A stretch of 64,000 bases of DNA from Euglena gracilis (Eukaryota > Euglenida > Euglenophyceae > Euglenales). This document shows positions 22,801 to 37,800 of this stretch, one piece after another. The DNA lies in NCBI GenBank assembly GCA_039621445.1, contig CP154957.1, positions 14,748,947 through 14,812,946 on the forward strand. The letters are read 5' to 3'. The position numbers were made by a program, and so were the translations under genes. Within the stretch, counting starts at the first letter, position 1; each line of letters opens with the position of its first letter. The notes beneath the pieces were generated by a model. The model had not been told where the DNA came from. It saw only the letters and a program-made list of their open reading frames with translations, and did not search any database.

Positions 22801-25800
22801 AAATCCAGTCGCTCGCGACTGAAAAAAAAAATTCCGGGAACCGGGCCGGGATCATGGTGATAATCCGTCCGTTCCCGAGGTGGCCCCGACCCGGGGGGGG
22901 GGGCCCGGGGGGGGTGGGGGGGGAGGGGGGGGGTCGAGGGGGGGGGGTGTTGCCGGTGGTAAGCTTCGCTCTTACCCATAAAGGGATAAGAGCTCAGCGA
23001 CCCCCCCCCTACCACCTACCTCAATACCGAAGGGCTTCCCATCCATCCCTGCCCTCCCCCCCTGCGGGCCAGGAGGGGGGGGTGGGGGGGACACCCCCCA
23101 CCTAAACCATGTACGCCCTCCTTATATCAAACCCTGCCCTTCTTCACATAAAAATGGACACATGAAAAAGGAAAAACCCACCCCGAATAGAACCCCCCCC
23201 TCGGTTTCGATCTAGAAGCCCCAGGGGGGTCTTCTATTCGGGGGGGGGTCAAGATGTCATCTATCATCACTTACACACACATATTCATGTACTATGCTCA
23301 TCTGCATATGATGTATATGTATTAATTTTTATATGATGTCTGTATAAACACGTATGTGTGTGTATATTTCCATATATGCACTGCTTCTTATGTATATATC
23401 TGCATATGCATATCACATGTGAAATTAATATGCATGAACAGCATATATGGTTCAGTGACCCTGTGCCCCCTGGGGTCCCACCCAGCCCAGCCCAGCATGG
23501 GAGTTGGGCTTCTTTTTTAGACCCCCCCTGGGGGATCCCCCCAACGCACCCAGCCTGGCGCGCCCCCCCCCCCAAAGTCGGGCCGTCTGAGGGAATTTCC
23601 CAAAAAATTTTCGGCGCTTTGCGCCAAAACGCACACCCGGGTCTCCGGCTCCACCCCCAGGGTGGGTCTTCTGACTTAGAAAGAAGCCTGCATGGGACAT
23701 GGGACCATTCCCCCCCCCCCATTTAAACCGACTCCCTTCTAACCGACCTACCCTTCTAAACCGACCTACCCTTCCAAACCGACCCATTGCAGAATTTCAA
23801 CCAAAAAAAGAAATAAACCGACCCATGGCAAGTTGGATAACAAACATGCGCAACATAATGGAAGCCGCCAACGGAAAGAGCGTCCATGCTCATTGAATAA
23901 TTAGTATTGATGACCCAAAATTAGGATTTTACACCCAAAATTTGGCATTTGCTTCAAAAATTTTGGAGTTTGCACCTCAAATTGGGCATTTTCTTCCGAA
24001 AATTTGGTGTTGGAACCCAAAAATTACAAAATTAGGCATTTGCTATCTAGAATTTGAAGTTTGCACCCAAAATTAGGCAGTTTGCCACCAAAAATTGGAT
24101 ATGACACCCAAAATTCAGCATTTGCCACCGAAAATAAGAATTTGCAGGCATTTGTCACTCAAAGTTAGGCATTGGCCAACCAAATTGGGCATTTGCCGAT
24201 TGAAATTGCCTTGCTAACATCAACCCGCTTCCGTCGCGCCGTTGGCCAGCCGTGTGCTCCCCCTGAAACCGACCCCCCGTCTAAACCGACCCCCTCCAGG
24301 ATTTCCGCCAACCCAAAAGTCCTAAACCGACGGGTCGGTTTAAATGGGGGGGGGGGGGGTTTACCTCCCCAAAAACCTGGGCCATCCAAGGGTGTGTCCT
24401 GGAAAATACCAAAATATCCAGCACAGAGCCCATTCACAAGCCTCCCCCCCCCCCAGGTCCAGCCCCAGACCCCACCAAGGTCCAGCCAGCCAGCCAGCTG
24501 GAAGAAAATACCTGCAAATTGGCAAAAAAAACCCAACCTATTTGAGGGGAAACACTGCAAACCCCCCCAAAACACCATTTTTGACCGCTGTAGACCAATA
24601 TACAATGTATTTTGGGTGCATTGTGTGCAGATACACTTGCTTTCCCAGACCAGTTAAACGGTTGCAAAATGTGGCCAGCAAAAAGCAGAAAATTGTTATG
24701 AAAAATGCAAAAAAAAAATGGTGCACTTGGCATGTAATTTTCTGGGACAATCCAAAAACCCGACACTGCAAAAATCATCATTTCCTTTCAAAGAACTCAA
24801 ATAGGTGAAAAACTGCAAATTAAGAAAATGAATGCAAAAACACAAAGATATTTACCCCCCCCCCCAAACCCTCCTCCCCCAGTGAGCACTAAAATGACAA
24901 TCTGGACGGTCTGGACAGGGACATTCATTGGGCATGGGGGATCGCTTGTTGCGCACATGAAGAATATGGTGACAATCTCGATGGTCCAGACACCCCCTGT
25001 GCATTGGGCAAGGGCGTTCATTCGACACGTGGGGGGTATTTCATGGGCTTCAGATGAGATCATAAACGTGAGGCCACACCTGTGCCCCAACAGACACCTG
25101 CTGCATGTTGGGTTGCATCATGCCCTGTGTACTTGGAATAGGCTGCATTTGAGGTGCCCAGCCAGGTTGTTGCCCAGGAACGGGCTGTGGGACATTCAGT
25201 TTTGGGGCAGGATGGCCGTACGGCATTGATGAGACCTGCGACAAAAGAGAAAAATACGGACAAAAGAAGAAATGCGTGTGCGAAAATGTATGCGACGTGC
25301 TGCCAACCCAGTGGCTGTGCACAGTGCTGTGGCCCTGCCCAACACAACAAAACCATGCAAAGCGGAGACCCCATGGGGAAAAATCTGAATTTCTGACCGC
25401 TTCCACACAGCAATCCAATTCCAGCCGAGGCAAGGCAACGGTGTGGTCCAAACAGGCAAAAAAAAACAACTCCGCTGTCCCAGCACATTCCATGAAAATT
25501 CCACAGGAAAATGGGCAAGGATATTTGGCAGTTTTCGGCGAAGTTGGACCCATCTGCAGACAACACATCATTCCCCATACCGAGTCAAGTTGCCCCTCCC
25601 CCCCAAAGTTGCCCCTGGTCCATTGAAGTCAGCAAAGCCCCCTCGTTTTAGTTGGGTGGCTTCATGCCTCCTCTCAGATTGTTGAGGCCAACATTGCCCA
25701 GGACAAAGAGCTGGGGGGGGGGGGTGTATTGGTGTTAGCATTGTTGGGGTTGCACGCTCGAATTGCACCTGCTGGAAACCCCACCCCTGACGTTTACCAA

Positions 25801-28800
25801 TGTGAATATATTAATGTATAATGCGTGTTATATATAATTATTGTTCAATGTATAATTCTTAATAATGTATATAATTTCTATTATATGTATTATATACCAA
25901 TGTATATAATAAATAATAACCCATCAGAAAAGATATAACTTTTGCATAAACGGAAGTTTTTGCAAATTTTTGCAAATTCGATTTTTTGGCACCAAAACCA
26001 CCCTGGGTCGGGCCAAGTTGCGGCCTTAGACCCCGATGGTGGGGTCAGCCAGCATCTATTTTCCAGCCTCTGAGTTGGACCGTCCCCGAGGGTATTTAAG
26101 CAACGCCCAGGCTGTTCGGTTCTTTTTTGATCAAAAAATTGTCCTGGCCATCCCAAATCCGCCCCATTCTGCCCATTTTTCCATTTTTGCACCTCCGAAA
26201 GCAAAAAAAAATGTTACTGTCCGGCCGCCCTTTGGGGGGTTGCAAAATAAATAAATATATAACTGATGCATGCAAAATAAATGACCCGTTAATGGGGGGG
26301 GTCAGGCAGAAAAAAGGCTGCTGGCTGGAAAAAAAGTTGCTGGCTGGCTGGAACCCCCCCCCCGGGATTCAAATTTTCCAAAGCAACACCATCGGTATAG
26401 TGCATACGGATGTGACAGAGAATATGACCAATAATCTTGGAGCAATGCCAAATGAGAACGGCACCAACAACGGAAATTATACAACGTGTCAATGCTGACT
26501 GAGGGGAAACGATGATTTTTTTTGGCTTTTTTGCCAAAAAAAATGACCGAAATTTGCCCCAAATGGTAAAATCATTGCCCCCTCTGCCAGCATTGGCAGG
26601 GGGATTGCTTCTCAAAATGTCCTTTTTGGTGTTCTGTTTAATTTTGCATTTGACACAACATCACTGTCCCCAGCAGCCTGAATTTTGGGACACTCTGTCA
26701 GAATTCTTCGGCAGTTTTGCAGGGCAGTCCTTAAAAAAATGACGTCTGAATAAATTAACAATCTGAAAATTTTGACAGAATGTCTGAAAATTTTGGTCCA
26801 TTTTGTCATAAAAAAAACTGACAAAACGTCCAAAAATTATGACAAAACTGCAAGGCGGTCCTAAAAGACAAGACAGGAAAGTTTTTTTTTCTTCTAATTC
26901 TCTTAAAGACCTTTCTTTAAGGACCGCCCCCCCCCCTTTGGGCCAAAGGGCCGGACTGGGATTTGAACAAGGTAAAAAAAAAATAAGAATAAAAAGTCGA
27001 AAAACACATTTTTTGATGAGTTGGGTGGATAGGCGATGGTTCAAAGATGCCAGGAATCAATTTTTTTATGTTGAGAGTAATCGCAACAGCATATCAACTC
27101 AGCCGTGTGCAATTCCCATGGGAGTGAGTGGCATCTTTCAGAAACCCTTGGCTACAGGTTGCCAACACAGCAACATACCCCCCCATCTGGCGTATTTTTC
27201 TTTAGTATTTGTGGCAGCCCTAACTTCGGCTGTGTACTGTGTTCAGGTCCTGGTCATATGGCATTTTGTAGCTTCCATCTGCTCATTTTCCTCAATTCCC
27301 CCTCATCCCAAGTTATGGGTCCTCAAAAGTGCTCCGCACACAAAAAAGCCAAAATTTTGGAAAACAAGGATTTTGGACCGGGTTGGAAAAATAAACAGCT
27401 CACTACTGACCCTGAGGGGTTTGTACTACACAGCTACAGAACCACTACTACAGCTCACTACAGAACCTGAAGGGCTAGGCTCTGGAACTTGGTGGGCTGG
27501 ATTGTCCATGAGGCTTCGAAATGCATCTGTATCAAAATTCGCCATCTCAACACCCAGAAAAAGTTATTTTACGGTCTTTGGTGCCAGCTTTTTCGTGAAA
27601 AAAATGCCCCGTTTTCAGTGGGAAGGTGCCAGCCATGTGATCCCCCTTTGGGTCATGACCTACTCAAGAAAAAAATGGAATGTACAGCATTCAGAGGTTT
27701 TAGGGCCAGCCAGAGAATGCGTCCAACAAAGAAGAAGCGGAAATTTATGCCATTGTCCGACGTCAAGAAAAAAAAAATCACAAACTCCAAAACTTGACCA
27801 GATGTCTGGAAAATTCTGACAAATTCTTGAAATTAGGTTGTGCCGGGGATGCAAGAAATCGGAGAAAATAACGATGAATTTGGGCTCACCTGGTTGCTCA
27901 GATGTTGCGGTTGTTGGGCTTGAGTCAGAGGGGCCATATGCTGCCCATGCTGGGGAGGGGGTACGTGCTGGAAATTCAGCGCCTGCATAGCTTGGTTCAA
28001 ATGCTGCATCTGATCATTGGGGATGTGTGGACCCAGGTCCAGGGACAAAGCAGCCGCCTGGTTGGCAGCTGCGAGGGCAGAGCAGGCCTGGACAACCGCT
28101 GTGGTCCGTGGAAATAGAAGCTACGTCATCATTTGGGGATTTCGATGCAAATATTTGTGATAAGGGCAGGGTTGTTTGGTTCACCAACAGTCAGTCAATC
28201 CCCCCCAGTTAATCGACCAGCCAAGGGAGGGTGCCGACAGTTAATTTCGAGGCTTAAAATGCCAAATTCAGGGTTCGTGGTCCCCAATTCGGGCTAAAAT
28301 CCTAATTTGACCCGAAGTTATTCCTAATTGTGTGAAAATTTTCAAATTTTTCAGATATCGGTTTATCAGTTAACCGAAGGGCCCAGCTAATTAATCGGTT
28401 GACCCAAATCAATCAGATTCTTTCATCTTTTGAAACACGACCAGGCCTGGGTAGCAGCATGAGATAAGACTTCCTTTCCATACACTGGTGATGGTGTGCG
28501 AGGGAAATCGTCCTGGATCATTGCCACCTGCAGTAAACCACAACGAAAACATGAGAATGAAAACACGGCACAAAAAGTCAAACACGAAACCCTCTAATTT
28601 TCAGTTCCTGAACCTCTGCCCTCGGGATTTGAAACGAACAATTACTTTCTCAAAAACGCAATATTCATTGGGGGGGATGCAACGCGACACAGAAAAAAAC
28701 AAAGCCTGATTTATTTACTGGAGGTGCATAATTGACCAAGGCACCAAAAACTCGCATTATGCAATGGGAACCCTTTGAAAACGGCCCGGAAAAAATTGGC

Positions 28801-31800
28801 AGGATTTTCAAAAAAGGCCGTTAAAATTTGGCAGGATTTCTGCACGCCAATTTTTTCCCAATCAATTTTTTCGGCCTCCAATCCCCCCCCCCCCGGTAGG
28901 TCTGGGGGCCAGACCAGGGCATTGCAAGAAATTTGACCCATCCCCGGAGGTAAGGATGGTTCGATTAATCGTTTTTTCGATCAATCGTTCGCGACCTCTC
29001 GATTAATCGCTCATTTCGGCCAGGGGTTGATTAATCGTCGATTAATGGTTTTCCTTCAGACAACATGGAAAGCATTGCAAGAAAACCTGTTTCGGCGATA
29101 GTTTTGAAACTTCTGTCAATAAGAAATGACATTCAGTGATTTCCTATGTTCTCTGGGCACAGTAGGGACAAAGGTTGCATGTTGATTTGCCTGGAATCCG
29201 TTTGGCGCCAGCGTGTCAAAGATCGCGAATTCGCGAGACTGTCACGGTATCCTAAATCTGGTGAATTTAGCATGTACGGGTAAAGAAACACAGGCCTCCA
29301 TTAATCGTTCGGTAATTGTTTGTTTGCCACACCCCAATTTATCGGCATTAATCGCTCGGTACCCCCGATTACAATTAATCGACCAACCTTACCGGAGGGA
29401 AGGATCCAGCCAGCCAGCCTTTTTTCCAGCCCCGGACCCCCTCCCCCCATCCATGGGTTTTACTTATTTCAAGCCACCCAAAGGGCGGTTGGACAGCAAC
29501 AGATTTTTCGCTTCGGAGGTACAAAAATGGGCGAAAATGGGTTGGAACAGGGATGGATGGCCAGGGCAAATTTGGGGCCAAATCATCGATTTTTTTTTTG
29601 CATATTTGGCAGTTTTTGAAACCAACAAACAGTTTTGCACTTTTGATTTCTTTGGAATCCTGCCAAATTTTAACGGCCTTTTTTGAAAATCCTGCCAATT
29701 TTTTCCGTGCCATTTCAAAGGGTTCCCATTGCATAATGCGAGTTTTTGGTGCCTCGTGCGTTCTCCCCAGCTCAATGGAATGTTTTTTTCATGTCAAAGA
29801 AATTTCAAAGAGTAGCTTGGTTCAGAAAGTTTTTCGAAAGGAATTTCCTTGGGTATTTGCATTGGTTTTGCTTTGTTTTTGCTTTCTCCCACCCCTCAGC
29901 TTTACATCCCTTAAAGGGGCTCCGTGCGGATGATTGGCTACGACGATCCCGGAGGTCGTACCGACCATGGTCGGGCCGACCTAGGTCGGGCCGACCGTTG
30001 GCTATGGCCTATCGACCATTGGAGGTCGGGCCGACCAGGTCGGCCCGACCTCCAATCATCCGCATTACCCCCCCCCATTTTTGATTTTTAAGCCCCCCCC
30101 CCCGGAAACTTGAAGCAGTATTCAGTAAAATTTGACTCAAAATGCATGGAAAAACATTAGAATGAGCTTGAAACTGGCAACAAAACGTCCTATGTTAAAG
30201 AAAAGACCCTAATGAACTTAGTCGGCCTACGGCCTCCTCCGGGGGGGGCTGCCGCCCCCCCCGGACCCCCCCCCCCCGCCAAAAAAAACAATATCCCCTT
30301 GTGTGTGCAAGGCAAGGGTGGACAGAACGCGCATCCTAACAAAATCCTTTTGTGTGTGCAAGGCAAGGTTGGCCAAAACGCGCCCCCCAACAACCTCCCT
30401 TTTTATTCCCTGAGTCGGCCTACGGCCTCCTCCTGGGGGGGCTGCCGCCCCCCCCCCCGGACCCCCCCCGCCCAAAATAACAATATCCCCTTGTGTGTGC
30501 AAGGCAAGGGTGGACAAAACGCGCATCCTAACAAAATATTTTGTGTGTGCAAGGCAAGGATGGTCAAAACCCGCACCCAAACAAACTCCCTTTGTGCTAA
30601 CTTAGTCGGCCTACGGCCTCCTCCGGGGGGGGCTGCCGCCCCCCCCGGGCCCCCCCCCTCCCAAAATAACAATATCCCCTTGTGTGTGCAAGGCAAGGGT
30701 GGACAAAACGCGCATCCTAACAAAATCTTTTTGTGTGTGCAAGGCAAGGATGGACAAAACGCGCACCCTAACAAACTCCCTTTGTGCGAACTTAGTCGGC
30801 CTAAGGCATCCGCCGGGGGGGCCGCCGCCCCCCCCGGACCCCCCCCCGCCCAAAATAACAATATCCCCTTGTGTGTGCAAGGCAAGGGTGGACAAAACGC
30901 GCATCCTAACAAAATCTTTTTGTGTGTGCAAGGCAAGGATGGTCAAAACGCGCCCCCCAACAATCTCCCTTTGTGCTAACTTAGTCGGCCTACGGCCTCC
31001 TCCGGGGGGGGCTGCCGCCCCCCCCGGACCCCCCCCCCCGGCCCAAAATAACAATATCCCTTTGTGTGTGCAAGGCAAGGATGGCCAAAACGCGCCCCCC
31101 AACAAACTCCCTTTGTGCTAACTTAGTCGGCCTATGGCCTCCTCCAGGGGGGGCTGCCGCCCCCCCCCCGGACCCCCCCCGCCCAAAATAACAATATCCC
31201 CTTGTGTGTGCAAGGCAAGGGTGGACAAAACGCGCATCCTAACAAAATCCTTTTGTGTGTGCAAGGCAAGGATGGCCAAAACGCGCCCCCCAACAAACTC
31301 CCTTTGTGCTAACTTAGTCGGACTGCACCAACCGCCCAAATAACCTAACTGTATCCCTAACCCTAACCCTAATCCCCAGCCCTAACCGCATCACTGAATC
31401 TAACCGTAGCCCTGACCCTAACCCTAACCGTATCCCTAACCCTAACTCTAACCCTGACCCTAACCCTGACCGTATCCCTAACCCTAACCCTAATCCCCAG
31501 CCCTAACCGTATCCCTAACCCTAACTCTAACCCTAGCCCTAACCCTAACTCTACCCCTCACCCGAACTCTAACCCTAGCCCTGACCCTAACCCTAACCGT
31601 ATCCCTAACCCTAACTCTAACCCTGACCCTAACCGTATCCCTAACCCTAACCCTAATCCCCAGCCCTGACCGTATCCCTAACCCTAACCCTAACCCTAAC
31701 TCTAACCCTAACCCGAACCCTATCCGTATCCTAACCCTAACCATAACTGCAACTCTAAACCTAACCGTATCCCCAACCCAAACTCAAACCGTATCCGTGG

Positions 31801-34800
31801 CCCGAACTCTAACCCTAACCGTATCCCTAACCCTGACAATAACCGTAACACTAACAATATCCCTAACCCTAACCCTAATCCCCAGCCCTAACCGTATCCC
31901 TAACCCTAACCCCATCCCTAACCCTAACCGTATCCCTAACTCTAACCCTAACCCTAACCGAAACCCTAACTGTATCCCTAACCCTAACTCTAACCCTAGC
32001 CCTAACCCTAACCGTATCCCTAACCCTAACCCTAACCCGAACCCTATCCGTATCCCTAACCCTAACTGCATCCCTAACCCTAATCGCATCCCCAACCCAG
32101 ACTCAAACCGTATCCCTGGCCCGAACCCTAACCCTAACCGTATCCCTAACCCTAACAATAACCGTAACACTAACCGTATCCCTAACCCGAACCCTAATCC
32201 CTAGCCCTAACCGTATCCCTAACCCTAACTCTAACCCTATCCCTAACCCTAACCGTATCCCTAACCCTAACTCTAACCCTAACCGAAACCCTAACCCTAA
32301 CCCTAACACTAACCCTAACTCTAACCGTATCCCTAACCCTAACTCTAACCCTAGCCCTAACCCTAACCGTATCCCTAACCCTAACCCTAATCCCCAGCCC
32401 TAACCCTATCCGTTTCCCTAACCCTAACCCTAACTGTATCCCTAACCCTAACCATAACTGTATCCCTAACACTAACTCTAATCGAATTTTTCAAAAATGG
32501 GACGTTTTTTGCCGGTTTGGAGGTCATTCCAATGTGTTTTTATGCATTTTCAGCCAAATTAAGAGAATAAAAATTTGAGGGGGGGGGCTTAAATTTCGGG
32601 GGGGGTAATGCGGTTGATTGGAGGTCGGGCCGACCTGGTCGGCCCGACCTCCAGTGGTCGATAACGGCCAGGTCGGGCCGACCATGGTCGGGCCGACCAT
32701 AGGTCGGGCCGACCATGGTCGGTACGACCTCCGGGATCGTCATAGCCAATCATCCGCCCGGGGCCCCTTAAAGGAAACAGCATGTTTTGGACTGAAGAGA
32801 CAACTGCGCTCCGCAAGCATTTTGAGTTCAGTCACCTTGCAAAAAAACTGCCAATTTTACCCGGGCTATTTTCAGGTTTGGCACCAATTTTTTTCGGCTT
32901 CCAATTTTGTCGGTTGGGGCTTCTTCCAAGTTTGAAAAGAAGTCTGCATATTCTTTTGATGACAAAGAATAATTTTTGGGTGTCAAAAACCATTCCCAGA
33001 AAAACTCGAAAAAGGAAATAATGAAGATGGACAAAAAATGAAATAAAATCCAACAAATTGCAACCCCCCAAAGCATTGACAACAATGAAACTCGCAAAAA
33101 AAGCCCGCAAAAAAACTTACCCCCCCCCATATTGTCCCACCGACCTGCCCCCGGGAGGCCCGATCGGACAATAAGCGGGGGGGAATAAGACCGTACCAAA
33201 GGAATTTCATTGGTCGGGCCAAAAAACCCCCCGTCGGCCGGGGCCCAGGGACAATAAGGGGGGGGGGGGTATTTTCATCCCCCCCCCGCATGTCAAGCAC
33301 AGACTACCCCCCCCAAATATAAAGCCCCCCCCCCCCCCCCCCCGGTTTGGTTTTGCTGCCCAAACACAACCCCCCCCCCCCCCCCCCGACGTGGAGCCAG
33401 TCACTGGTGTCATTCAGGAAAAGAAAAATTTTGGGTGGATCCAATATTATTTTTCACTGGAAATGCTATTTTGGAAAGTGTTCGCACATTTCTGCGAAAA
33501 TAGGAGGCTCACAACGAAAAATTTGGCATAAAATTGGTATTTGGGAAGGCTGCCGAAGGTCATAGAGGACCACCCGAATAAGTTTGATTTCCCCCCAAAT
33601 ATTAAGCCCCCCCCCCAATATAGCCCCCCTGAGGGTCTTGAAATTCCGTCCAATTATGAAGCTGGGGGGGGGCTTCATATTTGGGGGGGTTTAAATGATG
33701 GCCAGCCCAAACCCGACCCACTTTTTGGGAGAAAAAAACACCCCCCCCCATACCCGGGGGTCACGTAGGAATCTATGGTGTCAAGGCACCAGCTTCACAC
33801 CCAAACTGGCATCTGGGACGCAATTCCAGACATCAGTTTACAAACAAATTTGGAAAACTCAATTTCAAAAAAAAATCAAAAATTGAGCAGGGTCACACCA
33901 GGCCTTTCTGATAAGCACTGTCATTGAAGCTCTGCATTGCTGCTGCAGTCGCGCTGAAACCCCCAGCATGCGGCGCAGGTGCAGCGACGTGCACCTTCCC
34001 TTCTTCCCCTTCCTTGAAATGCATCCCTGGATGCGCTGTGTGCGGTTGAGCTGTGGGGGGATGAATGGAGTATTACGGAAACGGAGAATGCCAATCAGAA
34101 GTGCAGAATACCACTACCCCCCCCTTATTTGAGCACACCTACGACCTAAAGGACCCCCCAAATGCTCAAATAAGGGGGGGGGGTCAAATAAGGGGGGGGG
34201 GTCAAAAATTTGGCTTTGAGAGAGGTCAAAAAAAATTTTCGGCGCCTTCGGCGCCTTAAATTTTTTTTTCCTCGGACCCAAATGCTCAATTAAACCGGCG
34301 TTTGAGACGCTGGGTTCAGGACAGAACCGGCGTCCCCCCCCACGGGTTTTCCGGACGCCGGTTCTGTCCTAAAGCCCGGCGTTAGGAACGCCGGTTTTGT
34401 CCAAAGCCCGGCGTCCGGTTTTCATTCCTAAAAATGTCACCAAAAGTGCCCAAAAGTGGCCCTAAGGTGCTGGTATGACTGTTTCAACCATCTAGGACAA
34501 TGAATTTTGCCATCTAGGGACCACTGGGGTGGATATCCAAATTTGGTGAAAATTGGCCCAGATTTGGAAATAGAGTACCGTGCAGCGTGGAAAGATCTGA
34601 TGAGCACCGCTGGTCGGCTGTTGAAAAGAGCTTTCGATCGAGGGGTAGCTTGGTACCCTAACGTTGCACGCAGCCCGAGATACGCTCGCGATCGTGGGAT
34701 CGGCCAGAATCTGAGTCGAAATGTGTGGTAATTTTCAGTGATTTTTGGTTTAAGATGCTGAAAAAACCTTACAGAAACGTTTTTTCTCTTCGAATCGACC

Positions 34801-37800
34801 ACCTGAGGGGTCCTGGGGGGCACCAGAGTTGTGGAATTAGGATTTCCTAGTGACAGAAAATAAGAGCTCCAGGCGGCGTGGCTGAATTTGGTGGTGATCG
34901 CCAGTCGTCCGATGAAAAGAGCTTTCGATTGAGGGGTGACTTTGTACCAGGACGATTGACACAGCCAGAAATACCCTCGCGATCGCCGGAATTTGGTGAA
35001 ATGCAAAGTGGCGTGACATTGCAGATAAGTGGTCGGAGACTGGTCCTGGGAGTGTCCTTTGACCGAAGGGTGGGGACGCCGGTTCTGTCCTGAACCCAGC
35101 GTCTCTAAAACGCCGCTTTTACTACAAAAAAGGGGTGGCGGACGCCGGCTCCGTGCGGAAAATCGCGGGTGACCAAATTGCGGGTCGGGCCGACCTGGTC
35201 GGCCCGACCTGTGGTCGGCCCGACCTGTGTGGGTGGCTTACCGACCTGTGTGGGTCGGGCCGACCAGGTTGGGCCGACCCACAATATTCAACACTACCCC
35301 CCCTTTTTTGAAATTTAAGCCCCCCCCTGAAAAAAACTTATGTCCAAATCACCCCAAAACCAGTCAAAACCCACTTAAATGGCTCCAGAACCCCCCAATC
35401 GGGGTGAATATGCAAAAACTTGGGGGAAAATGCCCATTTTGGGCCACTTTTGGGAAAAGCATAGGGGGTGCTTCAGCACGGAATCTCCCTGGGCAGTCAA
35501 TTAGGGGGGGGGGGGTTGAAAAACTTTTTCAAAGGGGGGGGGGCGTTTGGTCAATTAGGCGGGGTAACAAAATCCCTTTGCTGCCGGACCGTTTTGTGTG
35601 CATGCGCAACCAGACACCCATTGTCGGAGGGCGCCTTCGGCGCCCTTGGTCGTTTAGCGGGGGGGGCTGCCGCCCCCCCCCCCGCACCCCCCCCGCCCCC
35701 CAATAACAAAATCCCTTTGCTGCCGGACCGTTTTGTGTGCATGCGCAATCAGACACCCATTGTCGGAGGGCGCCTTCGGCGCCCTCGGTCGTCTAGCGGG
35801 GGGGGGGGGCTGCCGCCCCCCCCCCCCGCACCCCCCCCCCCCCAATAACAAAATGCCTTTGCTGCCGGACAGTTTTGTGAGCATGCGCAATCAGACACCC
35901 ATTGTCGGATGGCGCCTTCGGCGCCCTTGGTCGTTTAGCGGGGGGGGCTGCCGCCCCCCCGCACCCCCCGCACCCCCCCCCCCCGCCCCCTAATAACAAA
36001 ATCCCTTTGCTGCCGGACCGTTTTGTGTGCATGCGCAATCAGACACCCAATGTCGGAGGGCGCCTTCGGCGCCCTTGGTCGTCTACCGGGGGGGGGGGGC
36101 TGCCGCCCCCCCCACCCCCCCCCCGCACCCCCCCCGCCCCCCAATAACAAAATGCCTTTGCTGCCGGACCATTTTGTGAGCATGCGCAATCAGACACCCA
36201 TTGTCGGATGGGGCCTTCGCCGGCCTTGGTCGTCTAGCGGGGGGGGCTGCCGCCCCCCCTGCACCCGCCCCCCGCCCCCCAATAACAAAATCCCTTTGCT
36301 GCTGGACCGTTTTGTGAGCATGCGCCATCAGACACCCATTGTCGGAGGGCGCCTTCGGCGCCCTTGGTCGTCTAGCGGGGCGGTCTGCCGCCCCCCACCC
36401 CCCCCCCCCCCGCCCCCCAATAACAAAATGCCTTTGCTGGCGGACCGTTTTGTGAGCATGGGCAATCAGACACCGGTTGTCGGAATGCGCCTTCGGCGCA
36501 CCTGGTCGTCTAGCGGGGGGGGGCTGCCGCCCCCCCCCGCACCCCCCCCCCCCCCCGCCCCCCAATAACAAAATCCCTTTGCTGCTGGACCGTTTTGTGA
36601 GCATGCGCAATCAGACACCCATTGTCGGATGGAGCCTTCGGCGCACTTGGTCGTTTAGCGGGGGGGGCTGCCGCCCCCCCCGCACCCCCCGCACCCCCCC
36701 CCCCCCCCCGCCCCCTAATAACAAAATCCATTTGCTGCCGGACCGTTTTGTGAGCATGCGCAATCAGACACCCATTGTCGGAGGGCGCCTTCGGCGCCCT
36801 TGGTCGTCTAGCGGGGGGGGTGGGGGGGGGGCGCGCCCGCCCCCCCCCCCCCCCCCCCCACCCCGCCCCCCAATAACAAAATCCCATTGCTGCCGGACCG
36901 TTTTGTGAGCATGCGCAATCAGACACCCATTGTCGGATGGCGCCTTCGGCGCCGTTGGTCGTCTAGCGGGGGGGGCTGCCGCCCCCCCCGCCCCCCCCCC
37001 CGCCCCCCAATAACAAAATGCCTTTGCTGCCGGACCGTTTTGTGAGCATGGGCAATCAGACACCCATTGTCGGATGGCGCCTTCGGCGCCCTTGGTCGTC
37101 TAGCGGGGGGGGGCTGCCGCCCCCCCCGCACCCCCCCCCCCGCCCCCCAATAACAAAATCCCTTTGCTGCTGGACCGTTTTGTGAGCATGCGCAATCAGA
37201 CACCCATTGTCGGATGGCGCCTTCGGCGCCCTTGGTCGTTTAGCGGGGGGGGCTGCCGCCCCCCCCCCCGCACCCATCCGCGCACCCCCCCCGCCCCCCC
37301 ATAACAAAACCCCTTTGCTGCCGGACCGTTTTGTGAGCATGCGCAATCAGACACCCATTGTCGGATGGCGCCTTCGGCGCACTTGGTCGTCTAGCGGGGG
37401 GGGCTGCCGCCCCCCCGCACCCCCCCCCCCCCCCCCCGCCCCCCAATAACAAAATCCCTTTGCTGCTGGACCGTTTTGTGAGCATGCGCAATCAGACACC
37501 CATTGTCGGAGGGCGCCTTCGGCGCCCTTGGTCGTCTAGCGGGGGGGGCTGCCGCCCCCCCCCGCCCCCCCCCCCGCCCCCCAATAACAAAATGCCTTTG
37601 CTGCCGGACCGTTTTGTGAGCATGGGCAATCAGACACCCATTGACGGATGGCCCCTTCGGCGCACTTGGTAGTCTAGCGGGGGGGGGCTGCCGCCGCCCC
37701 CGCACCCCCCCCCCCCGCCCCCCAATAACAAAATCCCTTTGCTGCTGGACCGTTTTGTGAGCATGGGCAATCAGACACCCATTGTCGGATGGCGCCTTCG

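Larger units (their letters stand above)
29918..32765. mobile_element. Mutator-like non-autonomous element carrying tandem arrays, copy 1
   Basis: Ends GGCTCCGTGCGGATGATTGG (left) and the complement of GGCCCCGGGCGGATGATTGG (right), with inverted-repeat arms of about 160 bp holding several GGTCGGGCCGACC palindromes. Flanked by a perfect 9-bp direct repeat CCTTAAAGG (29909-29917 and 32766-32774). Long inverted ends plus 9-bp duplications fit the Mutator-like (MULE) superfamily. The interior has no transposase: a minisatellite (30190-31330) and a degenerate telomere-like array (31335-32485). It lies in the Pumilio intron between exons 2 and 3. Confidence 0.88.

Noticed and set aside
22690-22830. 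Possible tRNA around GGGGGTCAAACCCGGG
   Set aside because: The T-arm-like stretch is not accompanied by a matching acceptor stem or anticodon arm.
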